This document shows, piece after piece, positions 8,971 to 17,824 of a DNA stretch of 64,000 nucleotides (positions are counted from its first letter, which is position 1; each line of letters starts with the position of its first letter). The position numbers were made by a program, and so were the translations under genes. A model generated the notes under the pieces. It searched no databases and was not told the DNA's origin. It saw only the letters and a list, made by a program, of their open reading frames with translations. The stretch is from Nannocystis bainbridge (GTDB lineage: Bacteria > Myxococcota_A > Polyangia > Nannocystales > Nannocystaceae): NCBI RefSeq assembly GCF_028368995.1, contig NZ_JAQNDL010000002.1, positions 353,724 through 417,723 of the forward strand, written 5' to 3'.

Positions 8971-9867
8971 ATGCAAGCGGCTTTTGCGTGGATCGAACAC
9001 GAGCGAGCAGGCCTGGCTTCGCAGCTGGCGGAGCGGCTGGCAGGGCGCGCGGGCAGCGTGTTCCGCAGCGCGGGCGAGGCGACTTGCACGGCGATCGCGG
9101 AGGGCTTGATCGCGGCGCTGATCGCCGACGCGGCCAGTGGCAAGGACGCGGCCGGGCGCGAGGCGATGCTGGCGCTGGTGCAGCGATTCTCGGGGGCGCT
9201 GGCCTACGCCGACCTGCGGCACCTGGCGACCTCGCTGCGGTCCCTGGTGCTGGCGGCGGCGAGCGGGGCCGAGCCGGGGGAGCGCCAGCGGGTCGAGGAC
9301 TGGCTGTTTCAGCTGGTGCTGGTCGGGGCGATGCGGTTCGTGGCCCAGCGCGAGCAGACGTTCCAGGAGCAGGCGGCGCGGCTGGAGGTGCGTCAGCTCG
9401 AGTCGCAGCTCGAGGAGCTCAAGGCGGCCTTCGCCGAGAAGACGCGGCTGCTCGAGGTCATTCGCCAGGCCTCGACGCCGGTGGCGCCGGTCCACGAGGG
9501 CATCCTGGTGGTGCCGCTGGTCGGGATGTTCGACGCCCAGCGGGCGCAGATGCTGACGGAGCGGCTGCTGAACGCGATCGGTGAGGCGCGTGCGAGCGTG
9601 GTGATCGTCGACATCTCGGGGGTGCCGCTGTTCGACGCCGAGGCGGCCGAGCTGGTGATCCGCACCAGCCAGGCGGTGCGGCTGCTCGGGGCGCAGTTGC
9701 TGCTGGTGGGGCTGTCGCCCGGGGTGGCGCAGACGATCGTCGACCTCGGGGTCGATCTGGCGAGCCTCAAGACGATGCGCTCGCTGCAGGACGGCATCAG
9801 CCACGCGCTGGCGCTGCGTCAGCTGCGGATCGCGCCGGTGGTGAATGGACCGGGTCGAGGTCGGTGA
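8971..9867 (+). CDS. STAS-domain regulator, RsbR/stressosome-like
   Basis: A 298-residue protein. The N-terminal 150 residues are helical and look like the globin-like N-terminal domain of RsbR-type stressosome proteins. Residues about 150-175 form a coiled-coil linker (QLESQLEELKAAFAEKTRLLE). The remainder is a STAS domain with the characteristic ILVVPLVGMFDAQRA and VVIVDISGVPLFD. In RsbR proteins a Thr or Ser after this DISG is phosphorylated by RsbT; here the position reads DISGVPLFDAEA, which lacks the usual Thr, so phosphorylation cannot be assumed. No RsbS or RsbT gene is adjacent. It follows a small possible sensor gene by 11 bases, suggesting that sensor and STAS output work together. 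Confidence 0.75.
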   Translation: MQAAFAWIEHERAGLASQLAERLAGRAGSVFRSAGEATCTAIAEGLIAALIADAASGKDAAGREAMLALVQRFSGALAYADLRHLATSLRSLVLAAASGAEPGERQRVEDWLFQLVLVGAMRFVAQREQTFQEQAARLEVRQLESQLEELKAAFAEKTRLLEVIRQASTPVAPVHEGILVVPLVGMFDAQRAQMLTERLLNAIGEARASVVIVDISGVPLFDAEAAELVIRTSQAVRLLGAQLLLVGLSPGVAQTIVDLGVDLASLKTMRSLQDGISHALALRQLRIAPVVNGPGRGR

Positions 9868-9918
9868 TGATGCGCGCCCCGGTGCTGTGATTCGCCGCGC
9901 GGTGCGAGGATTCGCCGG

Positions 9919-11199
9919 TCACTTCGATTCGCCGGCGAGGGCGCGGTCGCAGGCGGCCACGCGGTCGCGCAGGAGGTCGCGTTCGCGGGCGTTGCGGGTC
10001 AAGGATGCGGCGCGCTCGAGCTCGGCGCGAGCCTCGGCGAAGCGGCCGAGCTTGAAGAGAAAATCGCCGCGCACGCCCGGCAGCAGGTGATAGCGGGCCA
10101 GGGCCGGCTCGTCGACGAGGGTGTCGACGATGGCCAGGCCGGCGGCCGGGCCCTCGGCCATGGCGACGGCGACGGCGCGGTTGAGCTCGACCACCGGCGA
10201 CGGCGACAACTGATAAAGAGTCCCGTAGAGCGCGGCGATCTTGGCCCAGTCGGTCGCCTCGGGGGTGAGGGCGCGGGCGTGGCAGGCGGCGATGGCGGCC
10301 TGGATCGCGTAGGGGCCGCGGGCGCCGCCGAGCGCGTCGATGCGCTCGAGCGCGGCCAGGCCGCGGCGGATCAGCAACCTGTCCCAAAGGCCACGGTTCT
10401 GCTCGGCCAGCAGCACCGGCTGGCCGCCGGGGCCGACCCGCGCCCGCGCGCGTGAGGCCTGGATCTCCATCAGCGCGACCAGGCCGTGGACCTCGGACTC
10501 GTCCGGCATCAGCCCGGCGACGATCCGGCCGAGCCGCAGCGCCTCCTCGCACAGCGCCGGCCGCATCCAGTCGTCGCCGGAGGTGGCCGAGTAGCCCTCG
10601 TTGAAGATGAGGTACAGGACCTCGAGCACCGAGGACAGGCGGGCCGCCAAAGCCGGCCCGCGCGGGACCTCGAACGGCACGTCGGCGTCGGCGAGGGTCC
10701 GCTTGGCCCGCACGATCCGCTGGGCGATCGTCGGCTCCGGCACCAGATAGGCGCGCGCGATCTCCTGCGTCGTGAGGCCGCCGAGCAGGCGCAGCGTCAG
10801 CGCCACGCGGGCCTCGCTCGACAGCGCCGGGTGACACGAGGTGAACACCAGGCGCAGCAGGTCGTCGCCGACGTCGTCGTCGAGCGCGGCGTCGAGGACG
10901 GCCGCGGGCGCGTCCTGCTGGACGTCGAGGACGTGGCCGAGCTCGACGTGCTTGCGGCCGTGTCGCTCGACGCGGCGCAGGTGATCGATGGCGCGGTGCT
11001 TGGCGGCGGTCATCAGCCACGCGCCGGGGTTGTTGGGCACGCCGGCGCTCGGCCATTGCTCGAGCGCGGCGACCAGCGCGTCCTGGGCCAGCTCTTCGGC
11101 GATGCCGAGGTCGCGGACGTAGCGGGTGAGCCCGGCGATCAGCCTGGCCGACTCGAGGCGCCATACGGCGTGGATGGCGCGATGGGTGTCGGGGGGCAC
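9919..11199 (-). CDS. ECF-type sigma factor of the ECF42/DUF6596 group
   Basis: A 426-residue protein. Residues 1-170 carry sigma region 2 (AEELAQDALVAALEQWP, PGAWLMTAAKHRAIDHLRR) and region 4 (LTLRLLGGLTTQEIARAYLVPEPTIAQRIVRAKR). A long C-terminal extension includes VLEVLYLIFNEGYSA and a tetratricopeptide-like helical repeat region. This is the layout of the ECF42 group, whose extension is needed for activity and which is usually encoded next to a DGPF/YCII-domain protein. No DGPF gene is present beside it here, which is unusual. No anti-sigma factor gene is seen either. It converges with the STAS gene with 51 bases between them. Confidence 0.88.
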   Translation of the reverse strand: MPPDTHRAIHAVWRLESARLIAGLTRYVRDLGIAEELAQDALVAALEQWPSAGVPNNPGAWLMTAAKHRAIDHLRRVERHGRKHVELGHVLDVQQDAPAAVLDAALDDDVGDDLLRLVFTSCHPALSSEARVALTLRLLGGLTTQEIARAYLVPEPTIAQRIVRAKRTLADADVPFEVPRGPALAARLSSVLEVLYLIFNEGYSATSGDDWMRPALCEEALRLGRIVAGLMPDESEVHGLVALMEIQASRARARVGPGGQPVLLAEQNRGLWDRLLIRRGLAALERIDALGGARGPYAIQAAIAACHARALTPEATDWAKIAALYGTLYQLSPSPVVELNRAVAVAMAEGPAAGLAIVDTLVDEPALARYHLLPGVRGDFLFKLGRFAEARAELERAASLTRNARERDLLRDRVAACDRALAGESK

Positions 11200-11312
11200 G
11201 CGAAGGGACTAGACCACTGTCGTGGGCCGGCGCAAGGGCAGGGCGAAAGATCGCGGTTCGGTGGCGGCGAGCGCGGGCCGGCGGCCAATCATAGCAGTCG
11301 AAACATCGTGGA

Positions 11313-12242
11313 TCAGGGGGCCGGGGGCAGCTCGTCGACGACCCATTGGGCCAGGCGCTGCTCGACGCGGAAGTAGAGGTCGCGGCGATCGAGCGGGGCC
11401 GCCAGCACGTGGCGCTTGAAGTAGACGTAGAACAGGTTGCCGGGCACGCCGACCAGGGCGCGGTGGCGCAGCGCCGGCGCGGCGTCGTCGGCGAGCGTGT
11501 AGAAGCTGCGCAGCTCGACCCCCGGCTCGAGCGCGGTGCTGCGGAACACGCTCGCGCGCAGGGCCGGGCGGCGCGAAGCCGGGGCGATGCCGGCCAGCAG
11601 GGCCCGCAGCTGGGCCAGGCCGAAATCGTCGCCGGGGAAGCCGAGGATCAGCTCGTCGTGCGAGATGGTGGCGATCGCCCGCTCCTCGAGGCCGCCGCGC
11701 CGCAGCTCGTCGGCGAGGGCGGCCGTCAGCCCGTGCTGCAGGCGCTGGGCCTTCTTCGGCTCGAGGTAGCCGAACACGGTCTGGCGGAACGCCTTGGACT
11801 CGGCGAGCACCGGGTCGACGCCGCGGGCGGCGCAGAACTCGGCCCAGGTGCCGTCGCCCAGCGTGCGCTCGTCGTCGTGGAGCTTGAGCACGCTGAAGTT
11901 GGCCTCGCGCAGGTCGAACGAGACCAGCCACGCACCTGCCTGTTCGGACAGGCGGCTGCGCGTCGGCGGGCTGGGACCGACCGGGGCGGCGCACATGCGG
12001 CGGAAGGCGGGCGTCTTGCCGAGGGCGTCGCGCAGGGCGACCAGCTGCTGCTGGCGGTATTCGCCGACCGACTGGCCGCGCGCGGCCAGGCGGTCCTCGA
12101 ACGCGGCGAAGCGCAGGGCGAGCGCCGGCAGGTCCTCGTACTCGGGCGAGCGCGCGAGGGTGTCGAGGTAGTACGCGGCGTGCTCGGTCACGGGGATCGT
12201 GAGGCGAAACAGCCGGCGGAATTCCTCGAGGTCGCGGAGCAC
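11313..12242 (-). CDS. Unrecognised 309-residue protein with polymerase-like motif order
   Basis: I do not recognise a named family. The protein is soluble, with no signal or membrane segment. Three motifs catch the eye: SFDLREANFS (about 108-117), SKAFRQTVFG (about 149-158) and SHDELIL (about 194-200). In order and wording they echo motifs A, B and C of family A DNA polymerases (DxSxxEx, KxxxFG, HDE), but the spacing between the second and third is far shorter and there is no exonuclease or fingers domain. The remainder contains SFYTLADDAAPALRHRALVGVPGNLFYVYFKR, not assigned. It is divergent from the M28 peptidase gene. The gene includes one hairpin-repeat-like palindrome at 11938-11953. Confidence 0.7.
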   Translation of the reverse strand: MLRDLEEFRRLFRLTIPVTEHAAYYLDTLARSPEYEDLPALALRFAAFEDRLAARGQSVGEYRQQQLVALRDALGKTPAFRRMCAAPVGPSPPTRSRLSEQAGAWLVSFDLREANFSVLKLHDDERTLGDGTWAEFCAARGVDPVLAESKAFRQTVFGYLEPKKAQRLQHGLTAALADELRRGGLEERAIATISHDELILGFPGDDFGLAQLRALLAGIAPASRRPALRASVFRSTALEPGVELRSFYTLADDAAPALRHRALVGVPGNLFYVYFKRHVLAAPLDRRDLYFRVEQRLAQWVVDELPPAP

Positions 12243-12332
12243 GGCGCGAAGCTAGCACGTCCACGCGGCGGTCTCGGGGCCCGGCCGGTCCGCGAACAGG
12301 CCCGCGCGGCGTCGTGGTAGGCTGGCCGCACG

Positions 12333-13442
12333 ATGACCCTCGACCTGCGGCGGACCTCCTGCTTGGTGCTCGTGTGTGGACTCGGCTGCGGGCAGCCCGG
12401 CGCGGGCGACTCGCTCACGGCCGCGACGACGGCGAACTCGACCTCGACGACCGACGCCTCGACGGCCGCCCCGACCGGGACCACCACCGCGGAAGCGACG
12501 ACGACCGCGGAGCCGACCACCGGCGAGCTCGACCCGTGCGTCGCCTCGCCGCAGGCGCTGGCCGATTGCTCTGACCCGGTCGCGTACGCCGAGGATCTGA
12601 AATTCATCGCCGACATCCGCACCCCGGGCACGCCGCACTGGAAGGCGGTCCAGGACCTGTGCGCCGAACGGCTGAGCGAGCTCGGCTATCAGGTCCAGCT
12701 GATGGACTACGGCAGCGGCGTCAACGTGGTCGGCCGGCGGCTCGGCACGGTGAACCCGGAGCAGATCGTGCTGGTGGCCGCCCACTACGATCACATCTCG
12801 AATTGTCGCGGCGCCGACGACAACGCCAGCGGCGTGGCGGCGACCCTCGAGATCGCGCGGCTCCTGGCCAAGGTCGAGTTCGACCGCACGGTCCACATCG
12901 CCTGCTGGGACGAGGAGGAGGACGGGCTCATCGGCTCGGAGGCCTACGTGGCGGCCGCCAAGACGGCGGGCGACGAGATCGTCGTCGACTTCAACTTCGA
13001 CATGATCGGCTACACCTCGACCGCCGAGAACAGCCAGACGGTGCCCACCGGCTTCGGGCTGGTGTTCGCCGAGGCCTACGCCGAGCTCGAGGCCAACCAG
13101 TTCCGCGGCGACTTCATCGCCATCATCAGCAGCGCCAAGGCCAACGCCCACGCGACCGCCTACGCGGCGGCGGCCGACCGCATCGGCCTGCGCCGCGCGC
13201 TCATCGAGCTGCCCGCCGGCCAGGAGTCGTCGGACCTGTTCGCCGACCTGCGGCGCTCCGATCACGCCCCGTTCTGGGACGCGGGCTATCCGGCGGTGTT
13301 CCTCACCGACACCAGCGAGTTCCGCTACGCCAATTATCATTGCATGGCCGGCGAGGACGAGGTCGCCAACCTCGACCTCGAGTTCGCGGCCGCGGTGACG
13401 CGCGCGACCGTCGAGGCCAGCGCGGTCGCTCTCGGGATGTGA
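12333..13442 (+). CDS. M28-family zinc aminopeptidase lipoprotein
   Basis: A 369-residue exported protein. The signal peptide ends in the lipobox-like GLGC (Cys 19), then a Thr-rich spacer runs to about residue 65, then an M28 metallopeptidase domain. Zinc ligands and catalytic residues are visible in AAHYDHIS (His), GADDNASG (bridging Asp), CWDEEEDG (Glu pair: catalytic base and ligand), NFDMIGY (Asp) and YANYHC (His). All five expected ligands are present, so it should be active, releasing amino acids or short peptides outside the cell or on its surface. This fits a predatory or proteolytic bacterium. It is divergent from the unrecognised gene at 11313-12242. Confidence 0.9.
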   Translation: MTLDLRRTSCLVLVCGLGCGQPGAGDSLTAATTANSTSTTDASTAAPTGTTTAEATTTAEPTTGELDPCVASPQALADCSDPVAYAEDLKFIADIRTPGTPHWKAVQDLCAERLSELGYQVQLMDYGSGVNVVGRRLGTVNPEQIVLVAAHYDHISNCRGADDNASGVAATLEIARLLAKVEFDRTVHIACWDEEEDGLIGSEAYVAAAKTAGDEIVVDFNFDMIGYTSTAENSQTVPTGFGLVFAEAYAELEANQFRGDFIAIISSAKANAHATAYAAAADRIGLRRALIELPAGQESSDLFADLRRSDHAPFWDAGYPAVFLTDTSEFRYANYHCMAGEDEVANLDLEFAAAVTRATVEASAVALGM

Positions 13443-13813
13443 CCGCCGGGGCGCGCGATCGATCGATCGGGCGTTCGCGCGGCGACTCGCTGCATTGGGC
13501 CCGGCCTCGCATGAGGCCGGCGAGGGGCCCGTGCGTGAACTCCGGTCAATGGCGGGGTCGACCGCAACGCCGGCGCAGCGGGGCGCTCGCCCATAGCGAC
13601 GGTCGGGGTATCACCCTGTCAGCCGCCGGGCGGCGCGCTGCTCCCAATGGGCAATCGTACGACCCGGCCATACGGGCGGGGCGGGGCGGGCCCGCGCAAA
13701 GGCCCCGGTTCGGCCGCTGCGCGGCCCGTGGCGCGGGTGCTTGCATTCGCGCCGGCGAAATTCCCGGGGGCCGCCATTGCCAAATGGCCACGGTTGACGG
13801 ATATGGACCGCGC
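13443..13813. other. Gene-free 371-base stretch
   Basis: Between two lipoprotein genes on the same strand. I see no gene and no clear terminator. A short GATCGATCGATCGGGCG run stands near 13456. The sequence just before 13814 is relatively A/T-rich (CATTGCCAAATGGCC) and may hold the promoter of the next gene. Confidence 0.4.
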
Positions 13814-15304
13814 ATGATTAAGGCCATCTCGACATACGCCCTGCCGCGCCTCTCGGCCGGCGCCCTGTTTACATTCAGCGCCTCGCTGGTCGCGCTGGGT
13901 TGCCCGGCCGACTCCGGCACCTCGACCGGGACCGAGACCGAGACCGGCACCGACACCGGCACCGATGCGGGCACGGAGACGGCGGGTCCCACCACCGTCG
14001 ACCCGAGCGAGACCGGCGGCCTGACGACCTCGACGACGATCGACCCGACCACCGCCGGGCCGACCAGCACGACGGAGGACGAGACGACGACCACGACCGA
14101 GGCGACGACGGTCGACACCACCACGACCGAGGCGACCACGGTCGACACCACCAGCGCCGAGACGACGACCACGACCGGCGTGGTGGAGGAGACCACCACC
14201 ACCGGGACCGACACGACCGACACCACGACCGGCGAGACGACCACCGAGGACACCACGACCGGCGGGCCGATCAAGCCCGAGGACTGCGAGGAGCTGCCGA
14301 TCTTCGGCGTCGAGCTGCTGAGCCAGCAGGAGCACCAGCTCGAGAGCGCCGGGCCGGTGCCGCTCGTGCGCACGCCCGCGGGGCAGGCCAGCATCACCGC
14401 CGATCCGGCGCTGTTCGACCTGCTGCGGATCCTCTTCGACGGCGACCTCGGCGTCGGCGTGCACGCGCTGGATCCGGACCCCAACCATGCGGTCCCCAAC
14501 AACGTCCAGCTTTACGTGCCGATCAGCAACGCCGCCGTGGTCTACCAGGAGGACCTGGCGATGAACGCCTACACCAAGGTGTTCACGGCCGTCGCCGGCG
14601 AGCTCGAGATCTTCGACCTGGTGACGCCGCACCAGACCCACGGCCGCGTGCGCCACGTCGAGCTGCGCGAGATGGTGAAGGTCGGCGACCTGCTCGAGCC
14701 GGTGATGGGCGGGGCCTGCTACTGGATCGAGGAGGCCGAGTACGACGTGCGGCGGCCCAGCGGCTGCGCCCCGTTCACCGACGATGCGTGCGCTGCGGAG
14801 CAGTTCTGCATGCCGGTCAACGCGATCGGCAGCGACGGCGTGTGCGTGACCGGCGGGGCCAAGGTCGAGGGTGAGACGTGCGCTCTGGTCGACCCCAACG
14901 GCTGGGACTCGGACTGCGGGCTCGGCCTGCGCTGCGTCGATTTCGGCGACGGCCACGAGTGCGGCCAGGTCTGTGACGTGCTGTCCGACGCGCCGGGCTG
15001 TCCCGCGGGCACCCACTGCGGCGGCGGCTACAACATGTGCCTGCCCGAGGCGCTGCTGCAGAACAGCGGCATCGACCCGGCGCCGCTCGGCGAGCCGTGC
15101 GTCGACAACCCGGCGGCGCTGTACTGCGGCGGCGAGGGCCGGCCGGGGCACTGCTACGACGACGACGGCAACGACGGCCCGCTGGTGTCGACGTGCCTGC
15201 CGTTCCTGCCGGCGCAGTCGCAGTGCGAGGCGCCGCAGGTCGCCGGCTACGTGGCGTACAAGGCGGGCATCGACCGCTCGACGCTGTGGTGCCTCACGCC
15301 GTGA
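13814..15304 (+). CDS. Thr-rich-spacer lipoprotein with Cys-rich C-terminus
   Basis: A 496-residue lipoprotein. The signal peptide ends at LGC (about residue 30). A spacer of about 120 residues is made almost entirely of Thr with Ala, Glu, Asp and Gly. It is followed by a domain with no Cys (about residues 160-310), and a C-terminal Cys-rich region with EGF-like or dickkopf-like spacing (CAPFTDDACAAEQFCMP, CGLGLRCVDFGDGHECGQVC, CPAGTHCGGGYNMC). Such Cys-rich tails are common in myxobacterial surface proteins. The start at 13814 gives the only sensible signal peptide; upstream in-frame sequence is non-coding. Function unknown. It probably sits on the cell surface, with the spacer crossing surface polysaccharide. 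Confidence 0.8.
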   Translation: MIKAISTYALPRLSAGALFTFSASLVALGCPADSGTSTGTETETGTDTGTDAGTETAGPTTVDPSETGGLTTSTTIDPTTAGPTSTTEDETTTTTEATTVDTTTTEATTVDTTSAETTTTTGVVEETTTTGTDTTDTTTGETTTEDTTTGGPIKPEDCEELPIFGVELLSQQEHQLESAGPVPLVRTPAGQASITADPALFDLLRILFDGDLGVGVHALDPDPNHAVPNNVQLYVPISNAAVVYQEDLAMNAYTKVFTAVAGELEIFDLVTPHQTHGRVRHVELREMVKVGDLLEPVMGGACYWIEEAEYDVRRPSGCAPFTDDACAAEQFCMPVNAIGSDGVCVTGGAKVEGETCALVDPNGWDSDCGLGLRCVDFGDGHECGQVCDVLSDAPGCPAGTHCGGGYNMCLPEALLQNSGIDPAPLGEPCVDNPAALYCGGEGRPGHCYDDDGNDGPLVSTCLPFLPAQSQCEAPQVAGYVAYKAGIDRSTLWCLTP

Positions 15305-15369
15305 GGCGCAGGGCCGGGCGCGGTGCCCGGAGGGGCGGGCGCCCGGGGTCGCCGGCGTGATGTGTTCGT

Positions 15370-15442
15370 AAGAGCATGCTCGCCAGGACATGTCCTTGAG
15401 GGCATGCTCTTGTGGGCATGCCCATTCGGGCATGTCCCGAGA
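15370..15442. repeat. Cluster of overlapping CATG-N10-CATG hairpins
   Basis: Five CATG words are spaced at exactly 14 bases, giving overlapping potential hairpins such as CATGTCC-TTGA-GGGCATG, CATGCTC-TTGT-GGGCATG and CATGCCC-ATTC-GGGCATG, some with G-T pairs. The cluster lies between the convergent ends of a lipoprotein gene and a beta-propeller gene, so it may terminate transcription on both strands. Confidence 0.6.
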
Positions 15443-15450
15443 GTCAGATG

Positions 15451-17655
15451 TCAGCCCAGGTCGGCGAGCGCCAGCGGCCAGCGGTGGTCGTAGGCCACCA
15501 GCTTGCCGGTGGCCGCCAGCGGCGCGGCGTCGGGGAGCGGCTGCGGGTCGCCCTCGGCGGCGAGCACGAACGCGTGCAGCGGGGTGACGACGACCACGCC
15601 GCGCTCGCTGCCGGTGGCCAGCAAGTGGGTCACGGGCGGTTGCACGACCTCGCCGGCGGGCAGGGTCTGCTCGCCGCAGGGGCGGCCCTCGGCGTCGAAC
15701 CACAGGTGACGGTCGTCGCTCTCGACCACCAGGCGGCCGGCGCCGTCGAACTCGAACAGCCAGGCGTTCTTCAGGGTCCTGCGGGCCAGCTCGCGGCCGG
15801 CGCGGATGTCGTGGAGGACCAGCGCGTCGTCCTTGCGGGCGGTCCAGGCGACCCGCTGGCCGTCGGCCGAGAAGCGCGGCGACTCGTACTCGCCCCACGG
15901 GGCCGCGACCTCGCGGAAGCCCGCGCCCTCGCGCAGCCAGCAGCGCGACACGTGGCGCCCGCGCTGCGAGTCGTAGACGTCGGCCTTGAACAGCGAGCCG
16001 TCGTCGCTGGCCAGCAGGTTGCCCGAGCTGAGGAAATCATCGGACGAGACCACGCCGAGCTGGGCGAGCTCGCGGCCCTCGGCGTCGAGCTCGACCAGCC
16101 GGCCGCTGCGGTCCTCCTCGCGCAGCAGCGCGAACACGCCGCCGGTGCGCTCGATCGGCGCGGCGTGGTGGATCCGGATCGCCAACTGCTCGGCCCCGGC
16201 GGCGGTCAGGCGGAAGGCGTCGTCGTTGTTGAACCACGCCAGCGCGGCGTCGCGGCCGAGCGGGACGGCGCCGCTGAACGCGTGCGAGGCGCCCCAATCG
16301 ATGCCGCGGGCCAGCTCGACGCCGGCGGGCGAGCGCAGGGCGACGCCCTTCTCGACTTCGGTGAAGCCGAGGATCAGGCCGCTGCCGTCGCGCGTGACCT
16401 GAGGCTCGTACAGCGGCGGGGACATGTGCGCGGCCCGGACCGCGCCCTTCGGCAGGGTCTGGCGGAACCGGACCGCGCCGTCGTGGCCGAGGTGGAGCAC
16501 CTGGTCCTCGTGGACGCGGGCGATCAGGCCGTCGGAGGCGCCGGCGGAGCTGATCTGATCGACCTCGGCGATCGGGCCGGCGAAGCGCAGGCCCTCGGGC
16601 TCGAGCGTGGCCACGAACAGCTGGCCGCCGCGGCGCGCGAGCGCGGCCAGCGTGCCGCTGGCGTCGCGGTGCATCATGCCGACCGCGCAGTCTTGCTGGA
16701 TCCGCGTCTGCAGCTTGCGCGCGATCGTGCCTTCCACGTCGGCCCACACCACCTCGCCGGCGGCAGTGCCGAACACGAACTGACCGGCGGCGAGGCCTGG
16801 CGCGATCGCGGTGATCGGGCCGTCGGTCGACGGCAGGGTCGAGGCGACCGCGCCCGCGCGCAGCACCGCGACCGCGCCGGCGGTGGCGACCGCGATCGCG
16901 TCCTCGCCGACCGCCGCGAGGCCGACCACCGGGCCTTCGACGCGACCGAGGGGCACCAGCGCGGCGTCCTTGCCGGGCTGCCAGGCGGCGACGCTGCCGT
17001 CGTCGAAGCCGATCAGCGCCCGCGCGCCGGCGGCCGCGAGCGCGGTCGCCTGAACGCCTGTCTCGAAGGACAGGTCGGCGATCGGCTCGCCGTCGCGATG
17101 GGCGCGCAGCTCGGCGCGACCGAGGGTGACGAGCACGTCCTCCGCGAGCGCCGTGAACGCGCGCAGGCCGAGGTGCTGCGCGGCCCAGGTCGGCTTGCCC
17201 ACGCTGGCGCGGCCGCGCTTCTGCGCGACCTCGTAGGCCTCGATCGCGCCGCTGTCGCGGGCGACCACGACCTGGGCATCGTCGGCGACGAAGGCGGCGC
17301 CCATCCGCCGCATCGGCGCGGGATAGGCGGCGGTGTCGCGGCCGTCGCCCTTCTTGATCCCCTGCAGCCAGGCAGCGTCGCGGACCACGAGGGTGAAGGT
17401 GGCGCTGGCCTTGGGGACGGTGCTGCGCGCCGACACCAGGCACTCGGCCACGTAGTCGTGGAGCTCGCCGGCGGTCGCGTGGGGATCCTGGTCGTTGGCG
17501 CGGGCGATCGGGCCGGCGGCGCCGAGGCCGTCGAGCAGCCGCAGGGCGAAGATCGGGCAGAAGGAGACGACGTCCTTCTCGAGCGAGCGCACGGTCAGCT
17601 TGATCTCGGCGCCCTTGAGCGCGGCGACTTTGACGGAGTAAGTGGCGGTCGACAT
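15451..17655 (-). CDS. Beta-propeller (WD40/PQQ-like) protein of unknown role
   Basis: A 734-residue cytoplasmic-looking protein without signal peptide. Residues 1-110 form a distinct N-terminal domain. The rest is made of repeating blade-like units ending in phrases such as LIGFDDGSVAAWQPG, FVFGTAAGEVVWADVE and LHLGHDGAVRFR, the style of WD40 or PQQ-type beta-propellers. I count roughly a dozen degenerate blades, which would make two propellers. No catalytic motif is visible, so a scaffold or binding role is likely. The start at 17655 gives MSTATYSVKV with normal coding character. It is divergent from an amidohydrolase gene (169-base gap). A hairpin repeat lies inside at 17057-17074 (encoding LSFET). 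Confidence 0.7.
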   Translation of the reverse strand: MSTATYSVKVAALKGAEIKLTVRSLEKDVVSFCPIFALRLLDGLGAAGPIARANDQDPHATAGELHDYVAECLVSARSTVPKASATFTLVVRDAAWLQGIKKGDGRDTAAYPAPMRRMGAAFVADDAQVVVARDSGAIEAYEVAQKRGRASVGKPTWAAQHLGLRAFTALAEDVLVTLGRAELRAHRDGEPIADLSFETGVQATALAAAGARALIGFDDGSVAAWQPGKDAALVPLGRVEGPVVGLAAVGEDAIAVATAGAVAVLRAGAVASTLPSTDGPITAIAPGLAAGQFVFGTAAGEVVWADVEGTIARKLQTRIQQDCAVGMMHRDASGTLAALARRGGQLFVATLEPEGLRFAGPIAEVDQISSAGASDGLIARVHEDQVLHLGHDGAVRFRQTLPKGAVRAAHMSPPLYEPQVTRDGSGLILGFTEVEKGVALRSPAGVELARGIDWGASHAFSGAVPLGRDAALAWFNNDDAFRLTAAGAEQLAIRIHHAAPIERTGGVFALLREEDRSGRLVELDAEGRELAQLGVVSSDDFLSSGNLLASDDGSLFKADVYDSQRGRHVSRCWLREGAGFREVAAPWGEYESPRFSADGQRVAWTARKDDALVLHDIRAGRELARRTLKNAWLFEFDGAGRLVVESDDRHLWFDAEGRPCGEQTLPAGEVVQPPVTHLLATGSERGVVVVTPLHAFVLAAEGDPQPLPDAAPLAATGKLVAYDHRWPLALADLG

Positions 17656-17824
17656 GGGGGGGCGCCGGCCATCCTATCATCGAGGTCCTGCGCATCGGCT
17701 GGGGGCGCGGGGAGGCGGGGGCCGCGGAGCGACGGTCGGGGGCGGCCTGGCCGTGGCCCGGCGCGGCCGGGGGCGCGAGCGGGAGACGAGGCGCGGCGAT
17801 CGGCTTACGATCCACGGGACCGCC

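Noticed and set aside
13456..13480. GATCGATCGATCG run as a possible replication or methylation site
   Set aside because: Too short and simple; no DnaA boxes, no dnaA or parA gene, and no strand switch around it.
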